From assembly GCF_000979455.1 (NCBI RefSeq), contig NZ_JJOY01000005.1, positions 186,001 through 250,000 on the forward strand: a stretch of 64,000 bases of DNA, given 5' to 3'. The stretch is from Methanosarcina sp. 2.H.T.1A.6 (GTDB lineage: Archaea > Halobacteriota > Methanosarcinia > Methanosarcinales > Methanosarcinaceae). Positions 29,268 through 38,106 of the stretch are shown piece by piece; the first letter of the stretch is position 1; every line of letters begins with the position of its first letter. The notes under the pieces are model-generated. The model did not search any database. It was not told the DNA's origin and saw only the letters and a program-made list of their open reading frames with translations. A program made the translations under genes and the position numbers.

Positions 29268-30224
29268 TTGAGGGTTGTGGTTATCACACAGGGCATCACG
29301 CAAGTTTTACAATCAGTTATAGACTCGAAACACAAAGTGGTGGGAATTGTTGATTGTGCCCCAACAAACGAACCAAATAAATTTCTCCGAGCAACAGGAA
29401 GGTTTCTTACAGGTATTCACTATTCTTTTACCTCAAATCCTTTAAGCTTAGAACTGTTCTCCAGAAAACTGCAGATCCCTTATTATTATCTCAGAAAAGG
29501 GGACAGTAAGAATTTGGAAAAATGGATCCGGTGTGTGGAACCTGATCTTATCGTTATATATTCTATGTCTTACCTGTTGAAGGAGAATATCTTCAATATT
29601 CCTTTATATGGTACTATTAACCTTCATTATTCGTACCTTCCGGAGTACAGAGGACCAAATCCGCTGTTCTGGGAATATTATGATTATATACTTGATCCCG
29701 GTATAACCCTTCACTATGTGGATAAGGGAGAAGATACAGGGGATATCATCTGCCAGGAACGTGTCTTTATAAGTTCTGGGGAGAAACTCGAAGAAACCGG
29801 TCAAAAGTTAGTCTCTGCCGGAATTAAACTGTTCTCAGAGACGATGGAGGCTCTTGAAAACGGGAGTGTTGGGATTAAACAGCAGCCAGTTTACACTCCA
29901 ACACGAAGAGCCAGAAAAATCAAACCCGAAGAATATAATAAGCTAATAAAGTGGGAGGATTGGAGTGTCGAGAGGGTCTTTCATTTTTTAAACGGCACTC
30001 CGAAGTATCATTCTACTCTGTTGAAGAAAAACAGCCTGTACAGGCTGGGGTTCAGTATCAGGGTTCTTGATTACGAAAATTGCAATACTTCCGGATATAA
30101 TGTCGGTGACCTATATAAAGAAAAATCAGGATCTTTTTTAGCCTGTAGAGACGGAAAAATATATGTTGAGATAAAGCTTTCTCTTGATGACTTTTTTGCC
30201 AAAATTTATCCCTTTATCTCCTGA
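29268..30224 (+). CDS. Formyltransferase-domain protein
   Basis: 318 residues with a formyl transferase N-terminal fold: GTINLHYSYLPEYRGPNPLFW carries the Asn118 and His120 of the catalytic set, and VDKGEDTGDII supplies Asp156. Relatives use formyl-tetrahydrofolate or -pterin to formylate tRNA, amino sugars or nucleotides. Archaea do not formylate initiator tRNA, so a sugar or cofactor substrate is likely, but none can be named. The start is TTG, behind GGGGGGA. The 3' end overlaps the convergent HTH gene by 19 bases. Confidence 0.8.
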   Translation: MRVVVITQGITQVLQSVIDSKHKVVGIVDCAPTNEPNKFLRATGRFLTGIHYSFTSNPLSLELFSRKLQIPYYYLRKGDSKNLEKWIRCVEPDLIVIYSMSYLLKENIFNIPLYGTINLHYSYLPEYRGPNPLFWEYYDYILDPGITLHYVDKGEDTGDIICQERVFISSGEKLEETGQKLVSAGIKLFSETMEALENGSVGIKQQPVYTPTRRARKIKPEEYNKLIKWEDWSVERVFHFLNGTPKYHSTLLKKNSLYRLGFSIRVLDYENCNTSGYNVGDLYKEKSGSFLACRDGKIYVEIKLSLDDFFAKIYPFIS

Positions 30225-30997
30225 GCCTGACATTTATAATTGAGAATCAGATCTTCAGCCCATTTCAAAGGAGCAGTTTCAAAGCTTATGATACTCTCCT
30301 GATCATAGGCTCCTTTCCATGTAAGGAAATCAGCCATCATGAAATGTTCGGTTTTTGTCAGCATGGCTATTTTTACTTCGTCAGCGCAGACAAAAAGTCG
30401 CTTCTTTTCCTGGTTCAGATAAAGTTTTAGTTCTTTTTCAAAGTCGTTTTTTAGCCTTTCATAAATTCTTTTTGTTACTATAAGGGTAATTTCAGCATCG
30501 TTATTCTCAGTACGCAGAAACGTCTCCAGAAATACCGGATGGAATATCGAAGATAGAGATAGTATGTTTGTTGATTTTTCCATATTTTCCAGAAACACTG
30601 CAGGAGTCTCGAAAATTTTGTCGGGATCGGGTTTTACAAGAGAATAAGGTTTTAATTCGTTAAGCCTCTTAAGAAAGGCTGGAGACAAACCAGTCAGATC
30701 ACGCTCCTGCCAGAAATCCTTATGTTCCTCAATAACCTCAAGAATGTCAATCAGGGGTTGCATTTTTTCTACCAGAACTTCTGCCAGAGGGGTGAGCCTG
30801 TATTCCCTATCCTCCTGCAAAACCAGAAACTCCTCCTTTAATTTTTTGATCTGGGGAAGCATTCCTGTCGGGGTAACATTAAGAATATCTACGATCTCTT
30901 CTAGTGTTTTCCCTCCGTCTCTTAGAAGGAGTAAAAGGTCCTTTCTTTTCTGGGACATAAAGAGCAGTTCTATCAGCATTTTATCCATTGGTCTCAC
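30206..30997 (-). CDS. Winged-helix transcriptional regulator (FilR1/DUF1724-like)
   Basis: 263 residues. Residues about 10-80 are a winged helix-turn-helix (SQKRKDLLLLLRDGGKTLEEIVDILNVTPTGMLPQIKKLKEE) followed by an effector-type region with FETPAVFLENMEKS and MADFLTWKGAYDQESIISFETAPLKWAEDLI, the hallmark C-terminal block of the many DUF1724 (FilR1 middle-domain) regulators of Methanosarcina. The signal it reads is unknown. ATG at codon 4 is an alternative start. It is not clearly in an operon; its promoter region includes AT-rich direct repeats near 31097-31125. Confidence 0.85.
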   Translation of the reverse strand: MRPMDKMLIELLFMSQKRKDLLLLLRDGGKTLEEIVDILNVTPTGMLPQIKKLKEEFLVLQEDREYRLTPLAEVLVEKMQPLIDILEVIEEHKDFWQERDLTGLSPAFLKRLNELKPYSLVKPDPDKIFETPAVFLENMEKSTNILSLSSIFHPVFLETFLRTENNDAEITLIVTKRIYERLKNDFEKELKLYLNQEKKRLFVCADEVKIAMLTKTEHFMMADFLTWKGAYDQESIISFETAPLKWAEDLILNYKCQAQEIKG

Positions 30998-31329
30998 TTT
31001 CCAGATTCCCTTTTCTACTGGAGAATTTATTTTTTACTCCTCCTGAACTCATGGAGTTTTCTAAAAGGAGGCTGTTCTTCCCGGAAATATTATTAAAGGT
31101 CTTTAATTTAAGGATCTTTAATTTAAAGACTTCTTTAAAATAATAGTTTAACTGTGTCATGTTAAACAGACAAGGCTTTTAAATTTGTTTTTAAAGCATT
31201 TCTTTTTTAGTCTTTTTCGGAACTATTTTTTTAACAAGATAAGAAAACTTAAAGTCTATGGTCTGAATTATATAATCTCGAAGGTAGAGCCTGGAAACAA
31301 GTGCTCCTTAAACAGTAAATTTCCTTACA
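30998..31329. other. Divergent spacer with imperfect repeats
   Basis: No gene. AGGTCTTTAATTTA at about 31097 is followed at once by AGGATCTTTAATTTA, then AAAGACTTCTTTAAA, which can pair with it. This could be a regulator site for the HTH gene. The rest is AT-rich. Confidence 0.5.
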
Positions 31330-32055
31330 ATGTACCGGGTTCCGGATCCGGGAGGGTTTTACATAGAATCGTTTAGATGTGTGCTTACTAACTGGGATTA
31401 CATTTACAACCTGTGCCGAAACATTTCAAGAGAAATCAAAAGTTCGGGGTATGAGCCGGACGTTATTATCGCGCTTGCCAGAGGAGGCTGGTTTGCAGGA
31501 CGTGTGCTGTGTGATTTCCTGGGGCTTGATGACCTGTCCAGTCTGAAAATCGAGCACTACATCGGGACTGCAGCTATTGACACTGGTGAACCCTATATAC
31601 GGTACCCTCTCTCAAACAATGTAATGGAAGGCAAAAAAGTGCTTATCGTAGATGACATTGTAGATACCGGGGAAAGTATGATCAGTGCTAAGGTTTATGT
31701 AGAATGCAGGAACCCCAAAGAGGTCCGAACCGCTTCCTTACAATACCTGGGGAGCTCGAAAATCGAGCCTGATTATGTGGGAGAGCGACTTGAAGACTGG
31801 GCCTGGATTGTCTATCCCTGGAATTTTATGGAAGACATGATAAGTATTCTGGCAAAAAGCATGAGAAAAAATCCTAAAAAACTCTGGAGTCTTGAAGATC
31901 TTAAACACAGCCTCTACGTAAACCATGCCCTTGACCCCGTAGTTTTTGAAATCACTCAACCTGGCAGGCTTCCGGAAGTTCTGGAAGAAATGGTTCGAAT
32001 CCATAGAACCAGTTCTGAGGTTATTGATGGGAAGGAGTACTGGAAACTTCTATAA
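31330..32055 (+). CDS. Phosphoribosyltransferase
   Basis: 241 residues from the first ATG. The PRPP-binding motif VLIVDDIVDTGES is at about 103-115, and IIALARGGWFAGRVL forms the usual substrate-side loop. The family covers xanthine, hypoxanthine and related transferases; the base is not predictable here. The start is uncertain: the first ATG has no good ribosome-binding site, whereas GGGAGGG inside the frame precedes an ATA and, further on, a GTG at 31381 (VLTNWDYIYNLC), which fits the family's N-terminus better. Stands alone. Confidence 0.82.
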   Translation: MYRVPDPGGFYIESFRCVLTNWDYIYNLCRNISREIKSSGYEPDVIIALARGGWFAGRVLCDFLGLDDLSSLKIEHYIGTAAIDTGEPYIRYPLSNNVMEGKKVLIVDDIVDTGESMISAKVYVECRNPKEVRTASLQYLGSSKIEPDYVGERLEDWAWIVYPWNFMEDMISILAKSMRKNPKKLWSLEDLKHSLYVNHALDPVVFEITQPGRLPEVLEEMVRIHRTSSEVIDGKEYWKLL

Positions 32056-32516
32056 AAAGGTCTACTATTTGTTTGTGCATAGTTAGTTTGTACATAGTTA
32101 GTTTGTGCATAGTTAGTTTTGGTATCATCAATTTGCATATCAATGGCTTACAGTAGATACCAGGAAAACTAAGAATTATGCCTTCTACTGAAAAAAGGCG
32201 GTTTGCAGCCGGTAAGGGCAAAACACCCTCTTTCAAAAGCAAATCTTTCGTTTATAACTACCACTAAAAAAGTTGTAAATACAAATATACATATTTATTA
32301 AAGGTATTTATTCAAGAGACCATTTAAGGTATACTAATATAAGTGCCAATCTCGTATAAAGAGCAAATCTCATATTTCATTAAGGCACCCATTTAAGTCA
32401 CTCATTTAATATAAATTTAAGACATATACCTAAGACATGTACCCAAGTAAGCTATTTACTGTACGGTTATAAGACTTGCAGCAATTAAGTTCATATTATT
32501 GATTACCGGTGAACTC
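32056..32516. other. AT-rich spacer upstream of the zinc-ribbon gene
   Basis: Contains the 15-base tandem repeat listed separately and several TATA-like stretches from about 32280 on. No gene seen. Confidence 0.5.
32071..32115 (+). repeat. Tandem repeat, 15-base unit, three copies
   Basis: GTTTGTGCATAGTTA, GTTTGTACATAGTTA, GTTTGTGCATAGTTA, followed by a partial copy. The middle copy has one change. Confidence 0.92.
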
Positions 32517-32975
32517 ATGCCCCATAGATGTACCAGATGCGGAACCATTTTTGAAGACGGGGATTCTGTAATCCTCAGTGGCTGCCCGAGCTGCGGCTGG
32601 AATAAGTTCCTCTATGTGAAAATAGAACCTGAAGATTTGGAAAACCAGGGAAGGCTCGTTCTGGAAGAACAAAAATTGGATCTGGAAGCCTCTCTGGACG
32701 AGGCTGTCAGGAATATTGACGAGGCTCTTGCATCTGGAGAAATAGACAGGGGGCAGCAGTCAGAAAATGAAAACAAAACTGAGGAAGAGAGGGTGGAATC
32801 TGTAAGGATTCTCGGGCCTGGCTCTTATGAACTTAATCTGGATTCCCTTTTAGAGCGAAAAGAACTTGTTATGGCAATCAGGGAAGAAGGTTCATATGCC
32901 CTCCACTTACCCTCTGTTTTTAACCAGCAGAAGGAAAGACAAAAAGATAAATCAAAAGCAAAAAAGCATAGATAA
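32517..32975 (+). CDS. OapC/ArvC-family zinc-ribbon protein
   Basis: 152 residues. The N-terminus is a zinc ribbon with C5-x2-C8 and C23-x2-C26 (PHRCTRCGTIFEDG, LSGCPSCGWNKFLYV), a family widely found in archaea. A long acidic linker follows, then a second conserved block YELNLDSLLERKELVMAIREEGSYALHLPSVF and a basic tail. Function is not established. I use ATG 32517, which follows GGTGA, in place of an in-frame ATT/ATG further upstream that precedes the family's usual MPHRC start. Confidence 0.82.
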   Translation: MPHRCTRCGTIFEDGDSVILSGCPSCGWNKFLYVKIEPEDLENQGRLVLEEQKLDLEASLDEAVRNIDEALASGEIDRGQQSENENKTEEERVESVRILGPGSYELNLDSLLERKELVMAIREEGSYALHLPSVFNQQKERQKDKSKAKKHR

Positions 32976-33237
32976 TTCTGATCATTTTCTTTTTTGTCAA
33001 CCTTTCCATTTTAATCTCATCTTCAAAACTTTTTCACGTTCTTTAATGCTCTATCGTTTCAGTCTAACTTTTTATACTTATTTCTCATGTCACAAAGCTT
33101 TTTTATTTCTTTTATTGGCGTTATAGTGCCAATGTACAAATGTATGAACTAAAAGAACAAAGTTCTTCTAGGAAGAGCGCAGATCTATTCTTGGTTGGAG
33201 TGTTTGTTATTTATTATCTCCACGTTGGGGGATTCGA

Positions 33238-33999
33238 ATGAAATTAAGTAGTACAATAATAGTACTTACAGCCTTTCTGACTCTGGCTGCTTTTTCAGTA
33301 TTTCTGGTTTTAGCTGATGACAATAGCAAAGCTAAAACTTCTGAATATTCTGGAACGCAGCTTGATGAAATTGTTTTTAATGAAAGCTCCTTCAAGGAAT
33401 TTTCAGGAATCCCTGGAGACAATATCGTTCAGAAGATCGAGATTCAGGATAGTTCGCTTGAGTTCCAGGGACACTGGGATGGGTTTGAAACTGTTACAAT
33501 AGATGTTCAGGAGTTCGAGAATACCGCTGCAAATGGGAATGTTAATCTCAGGTTATTGGAGAGAGATTTTGAAGTAAAAATCGAGGAAATTTCCAGACTT
33601 AACGGAGGGAAATCATATTGCTATTCGGGGTATGTTAAAGGAATCCCTCAAAGCAAGGCAACTTTCTACGTATGCGGTGAGCTATTTAGCGGTTCCATAG
33701 AGTTTGAAGACCTGATGTATAATATTGCAGTTACCTCTGAGCAATATAATGGGAAAACTGTTCATACTATATTTGTAATTGACTGGAAACAAGATCATGA
33801 GCGGCTGATACACTCGTTGAATCCCCTCAGGCTCATTTTTATCTCTGGTTCAGCAGGAAGTTTTTCTGAGATTGAGATATGTATGGTCGATGAAGACGGT
33901 ATATTCGAAGAAATAGAGCCCGGCTCATCTAAAATACTGCATATCGACCTCATCGACCACCCGGAATCTCCGATGGCAACCGGGATTGAATCTGCCTGA
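33238..33999 (+). CDS. Exported protein resembling a metallopeptidase propeptide, no catalytic domain
   Basis: 253 residues with an N-terminal signal/anchor (about 6-26). The middle (about 100-165) reads FEVKIEEI then YSGYVKGIPQSKATFYVCGELFSGSIEFEDLMYNI, a pattern like the propeptide of M12-type zinc peptidases (V-x-G-x-V-x-G-x-P-x-S-x-A and G-x-I). No HExxH zinc site is present anywhere, and the tail (LHIDLIDHPES) is short. I cannot name a function. GGGGGA precedes the ATG. A second exported protein follows after 15 bases. Confidence 0.65.
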   Translation: MKLSSTIIVLTAFLTLAAFSVFLVLADDNSKAKTSEYSGTQLDEIVFNESSFKEFSGIPGDNIVQKIEIQDSSLEFQGHWDGFETVTIDVQEFENTAANGNVNLRLLERDFEVKIEEISRLNGGKSYCYSGYVKGIPQSKATFYVCGELFSGSIEFEDLMYNIAVTSEQYNGKTVHTIFVIDWKQDHERLIHSLNPLRLIFISGSAGSFSEIEICMVDEDGIFEEIEPGSSKILHIDLIDHPESPMATGIESA

Positions 34000-34014
34000 G
34001 GAGGTTTAATACAT

Positions 34015-34668
34015 ATGCAGGAAAAAGCAAAAAGTGTAATTGCAATCATCATTGGCATGGCAATATTATACTGTGCTCTTCCTCTATTCTATGAGACTTT
34101 TAATTATTATCCTCCCATGAAAGAGGATACGCCTTACAGAAGGACTGTACAGATATGGAACACTCTTACAAATCAAAGAGTAACCCTTGACACTGAAATT
34201 CCTTCAATACCTGTAAATCAGCTTCCGGTGTATCAGGGGAAATCTTCCTCAAGCACCCTGAATGTCAGTTTTATTAGCTCCAGCGAGTCTTATAATAACA
34301 GATCTACCGGGGAAATCTATTTCCTCGTCACGAATAATGAGATTGCGGAAAGCAGGTTTAACTTAACCGATAGTGCTACTGATCTGGAGCCCATACAAAT
34401 AGCCAGTTTCCAAACAATGGGTTTCAATGACTCCGGTAAATACATAATCCAGCAGGTAAGAAACAGAAACTTCGTCACTCAGAAGGGTAATCTGCCGATG
34501 TTTTCACTGGGAAGGATCAGGATCACTGATGTCAAATTTGTTTATTTCAACGGTTTTGACACTTATCCCTACGGATATGACGGTCAAACTACATATTACC
34601 CGACCTGGAAAGTCACGGCTGAAACCTCAAATTATGGGGATGAAGTTTTGATGATTAAGGCATTTTAA
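34015..34668 (+). CDS. Membrane-anchored extracytoplasmic protein of unknown function
   Basis: 217 residues: one N-terminal hydrophobic segment (about 7-25) and then a soluble Ser/Asn/Tyr-rich domain with several N-glycosylation-type sites (NNRS, NLT, NDS). No known domain was recognised. GAGGAGG lies about ten bases before the ATG, and the 15-base gap from the preceding exported protein indicates that both are made from one mRNA. They may form a surface pair. Confidence 0.65.
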   Translation: MQEKAKSVIAIIIGMAILYCALPLFYETFNYYPPMKEDTPYRRTVQIWNTLTNQRVTLDTEIPSIPVNQLPVYQGKSSSSTLNVSFISSSESYNNRSTGEIYFLVTNNEIAESRFNLTDSATDLEPIQIASFQTMGFNDSGKYIIQQVRNRNFVTQKGNLPMFSLGRIRITDVKFVYFNGFDTYPYGYDGQTTYYPTWKVTAETSNYGDEVLMIKAF

Positions 34669-34741
34669 CGACCGGGTAATAAATGTTGCCCGGTATCTCA
34701 TACCTTATAGCCATTTATCCTGTTTTTCCAGATCAGGTCTC

Positions 34742-36187
34742 TTATCCCTGTTTTCTTTTCATGATGATTGATGCCATCCCAACAGTGGCTATTGTCATAA
34801 AGCAACCGATGAACGGCATCTCTCTTAACCGCGTCCCCGACTCTTTCCCCATTTCCTGTGAACTGCCTTCAGGTGTGCTGAGTTCACTGGAGCCAATAAG
34901 AGTATCATCGGAACTGACCAGAACCTTTCCCAGCTGGTTTGAATCTATACTATTATCTTCAAGCTCATTATTGCGGCTTGCTTCCGCAAGAAAAATTCCG
35001 TATTTTCCGTTTGAGTATATCGAATTATTCTTCAGCGTATTGTTGTCACTTGAAATGCCGATGTAGATGCCGTAAGCCGTGTTATTTGAAGCGGTGTTGT
35101 TGCTCAGGATATTGTCACCTGACCCTCCCCATTCAAAAATAGCATCATCATCAATTTCAGTTCCCTCGTTCCAGAGCTGAATGCCGTTTGCATTATTCCG
35201 GTTCACGAAGTTGTTATTGAGAATATTATAGTCACAGTCCATCAGGCCGATCCCGTGGTTTACGTTATTCGAAGCATTATTGCCGTTCACTGTGTTATTA
35301 TTTGAGTAAAGTACAAAGATGCCATCCATGCCATTAAAGTTTATAGTGTTGTTTTTCAGGGTGTTGTTCTTCGAAAATCCAATCAAGATGCCGTTTCTTT
35401 TGTTCAAGTTTACTGTGTTATTGCTTATTGCATTGTCAGCAGAAGATTCAATGCCTATTCCGTATTTCTCATTATCCAGTATGGTATTGTTCCTTATGGT
35501 GTTGTTATTTCCCTGGATTTCAATGCCTATTGTGTTTTCGGAGACTGTATTTCCGTCTATCGTGTTATTGGCGGAAGAATAAATTATTAAAATTCCTGCG
35601 ATATTGCCTGACGCATGATTGCTCCTGACCGTGTTGTGGTCCGAAGATCTGAGTATAATGCCAGCGTCGTTGTTCTTCGGAAGCTTGTTGTTAATAAGGG
35701 TGTTGTTGCTGGAATCAATTAAAAGAATACCTTCCCTGTTGTTTGAGATGTAGTTGTTATCAATTATGCAGTTTTTTGTCCCGTCAAGATAAATCCCATA
35801 TTTATAGTTCCCCGGAATTCCCGAGGCATCTTTTATTTTAAATCCTCTAATTGTCACATTATCCGAAGCAACTTTGAAAACATGCTCTTTTTGAGTGGCA
35901 GCCAGGACGATGGTATCTTCCGGATTTCCGGATTTTGATATGATTCTTAATTCCCTGTCGACGACAACATTCTCTTTGTAAGTGCCGGGATAAACGAGGA
36001 CTATGTCTCCTGGATTTGCATTATTTATTGCTTTCTGTATTGATTTGTAATCCTCTTCCCCACCGTTGTTCACTGTAATGGTATCTGCTGATGCGGGGCC
36101 TGCAAGTACTAGAAATGCGAGTCCGATGAAGACGCAAATTTTGATTTTCACATTCCGGTTTAGATACAACAGAATCTTTCCAGCCAA
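34742..36187 (-). CDS. Cell-surface right-handed beta-helix (NosD-like) protein
   Basis: 481 residues. A signal peptide (about 14-34) is followed by DYKSIQKAINNANPGDIVLVYPGTYKENVVVDRELRI, the usual opening of NosD/pectate-lyase-like parallel beta helices, then about 20 Asn-rich coils of the type NNTIxxNxxxxN. After a Ser-rich linker comes a C-terminal membrane segment (IGCFMTIATVGMASIIM) and the basic tail KRKQG, so the protein is probably anchored at the surface or sorted by an archaeosortase. Such proteins are common in Methanosarcina envelopes; the ligand is unknown. Convergent with the gene at 34015. Confidence 0.85.
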   Translation of the reverse strand: MAGKILLYLNRNVKIKICVFIGLAFLVLAGPASADTITVNNGGEEDYKSIQKAINNANPGDIVLVYPGTYKENVVVDRELRIISKSGNPEDTIVLAATQKEHVFKVASDNVTIRGFKIKDASGIPGNYKYGIYLDGTKNCIIDNNYISNNREGILLIDSSNNTLINNKLPKNNDAGIILRSSDHNTVRSNHASGNIAGILIIYSSANNTIDGNTVSENTIGIEIQGNNNTIRNNTILDNEKYGIGIESSADNAISNNTVNLNKRNGILIGFSKNNTLKNNTINFNGMDGIFVLYSNNNTVNGNNASNNVNHGIGLMDCDYNILNNNFVNRNNANGIQLWNEGTEIDDDAIFEWGGSGDNILSNNTASNNTAYGIYIGISSDNNTLKNNSIYSNGKYGIFLAEASRNNELEDNSIDSNQLGKVLVSSDDTLIGSSELSTPEGSSQEMGKESGTRLREMPFIGCFMTIATVGMASIIMKRKQG

Positions 36188-36396
36188 GCTCTAATTCTTT
36201 TCAATTAAAATTAGTTTCTTATGTTATTTGCTTATTGTGGTTTTTTGCTCTTCGCGGTCTTTTTTCATCTTCTTTTTAGCTATTCATGCAAAATGCGGGT
36301 ATCACTCTTTACCTTAATACAAGTTGATTTAAATATGAGTAAAGATTGCAATGTTCATTGGGTTTGATTTGCCATGGTGGTGTTGGTGTGGAGAAA

Positions 36397-36843
36397 ATGA
36401 CGACAAGGAAAATGATTCAATCAGTAATTGTACCATTGCTTGTATCTGCATTGATTCATATCTTTGCGCTGTCCGTCTTCATTTTTGATATTTTTCGCAT
36501 ATTGCCAGAGCTGTTTGGAGTTCTTATTGTACTGATTAGTATATTTGTATACCCAATGGCTCCTATCTTTTATGGATCACAGACAAAAGATAGACTCGGA
36601 TCGATTATAGTTGGAACAGTGCCGACATTATGTTTGTTCTATGAACTACATCTAAGTTCATTTATTGCTGGAAATATTCCAGAAACCGAGCGGATTATCG
36701 ATATTTTTACTTATTTTGGAAGTTTGATAATTATTGGTGGACTGGAAGGGTATTATGCATCAAAAGAAAAGATTGAATCTCTTATCATTGCAATAGTTTT
36801 TGCGATATTTTGGATAAGCATATTTCTAAACGGATTAGATTAA
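36397..36843 (+). CDS. Small integral membrane protein of unknown function
   Basis: 148 residues from ATG 36397, with about four hydrophobic helices (roughly 9-33, 38-55, 65-90 and 125-145). No family recognised. The longer frame from 36346 adds residues with no sign of conservation; GTG three codons upstream of the chosen ATG is another option. It stands alone, and the AT content is higher than in the housekeeping genes nearby. Confidence 0.6.
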   Translation: MTTRKMIQSVIVPLLVSALIHIFALSVFIFDIFRILPELFGVLIVLISIFVYPMAPIFYGSQTKDRLGSIIVGTVPTLCLFYELHLSSFIAGNIPETERIIDIFTYFGSLIIIGGLEGYYASKEKIESLIIAIVFAIFWISIFLNGLD

Positions 36844-37338
36844 AATCACTCCGTATAAATAATATATATATGTTGGGTCCCTCTTGCAAACATTCCAGCT
36901 AAAAATAAAACAATACTTTCTTTTTTCGTGTTTAATTTTTATCCACTCGACACCAGATCTAGTTTCAATGTGTTCATTTAAATTATCCTCAACTCCTAGC
37001 TATCGGTTTTGATTTCGATCTGTAAACTCAGTTTTTTTGTCCTGCGAATATCCGATTTTCACTGATTTTCGAGGCAAAGCGAGCTTCATAGGAAACCTTA
37101 TATTCTATTATTGCTAACTAATGGTTACTAACTATTGTGCAATCGCAATATTTAGTATCCTGACCGATACTTCTGACATGGATTTCCTGTATCTCCTGCC
37201 ATACAGATTCGTGAATTTTTTTACTGGAGATTTGAGTAGCAGGAAGACAACAATTCAAACGAATTGTAGAAAAGGATCGGAGTTACTATTTAATCTATGT
37301 CCTATATAATGTATATATTATAATCATCATCACAAAAA
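36844..37338. other. AT-rich spacer upstream of the heat-shock cluster
   Basis: No firm gene. A 62-codon frame at 37121-37309 starts at an ATG about 25 bases after a TATA-like stretch but has no recognisable domain. CTAAC-N5-GTTAC at 37114-37128 is described in the findings. A near-palindrome ATAATGTATATATTAT lies at about 37308-37323. Confidence 0.4.
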
Positions 37339-37348
37339 TATATAAATA
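37339..37348 (+). promoter_or_regulatory. TATA box of the regulator-cdc48 operon
   Basis: TATATAAATA, 66 bases before the regulator's ATG, giving a leader of about 45 bases. Confidence 0.6.
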
Positions 37349-37413
37349 CAAAAATTCAAAACATGTTGCTAATTATTCATCATAACATTTCAGGAATCAC
37401 AAGAGGGAAAAAC

Positions 37414-38106
37414 ATGGACCCGGCAAAATTACTTGACATCCTGGGGAATGAAAACCGCAGGAAGATAATTCAGCTTCTTGCAAACCGCCCCTGCTATGTC
37501 AGTGAAATTTCAGGCAGGCTGGGGGTAGGACCAAAGGCGATTATCAGTCATCTGAGCCTGTTAGAGCAGGCAGGGCTGATCGAGTTCAGTGTGGATGAGC
37601 AGAGGCGCAAGTACTTCAATATTGCAAATAACATGAGGCTTGAGGTGTCCGTATCACCTTATGCATATACAATGTCTCTTCAGGACATTCATTTTGACAG
37701 GGAGAATAAAGGGGAAAGATCTGCTGTCGAGAGGAATGAAACTATTGCTAGAGATGAATCATCCTGCTTCTTTCTGAAACTGAGCGACAAGCTTCGGGAA
37801 CTTAAAGCAAGGCAGGAAGAGCTTGTGCAAATGCAGAAAAAGCTACAGGTTGAATATACGGAACTGATGGACAGATGCCTGGACTCAATTGAAGAGGTTG
37901 CCAGAAACCCTGTAGAATGTGAGCTCCTGTTCGAGCTTCTGAAAAATGAGGCTACATCGGCTGTCCTCTGCTATAACCTGCGTCTTCACCCTAGCATTAT
38001 AATGTCTAACCTTACGGACCTTGCAGAAAGGGGTTTTGTTGAATACACGATTAAAAATAACCAGCAGTACTGGAGAGTATGTGAGACCGGGGTTGAGAAT
38101 AAATGA
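37414..38106 (+). CDS. ArsR-like transcriptional regulator, probable heat-shock regulator
   Basis: 230 residues. Residues 1-75 are an ArsR-type winged helix ([52 protein letters not shown]). A long coiled coil (about 125-165) and a second small helix-turn-helix-like C-terminal block follow. It lies directly before cdc48 with a four-base ATGA overlap, and two hsp20 genes come next. The same order (HSR1, cdc48, hsp20) is known in Archaeoglobus fulgidus, where HSR1 controls this operon. The start is ATG 37414 behind AGAGGG; longer starts at 37363 lack support. Confidence 0.86.
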   Translation: MDPAKLLDILGNENRRKIIQLLANRPCYVSEISGRLGVGPKAIISHLSLLEQAGLIEFSVDEQRRKYFNIANNMRLEVSVSPYAYTMSLQDIHFDRENKGERSAVERNETIARDESSCFFLKLSDKLRELKARQEELVQMQKKLQVEYTELMDRCLDSIEEVARNPVECELLFELLKNEATSAVLCYNLRLHPSIIMSNLTDLAERGFVEYTIKNNQQYWRVCETGVENK

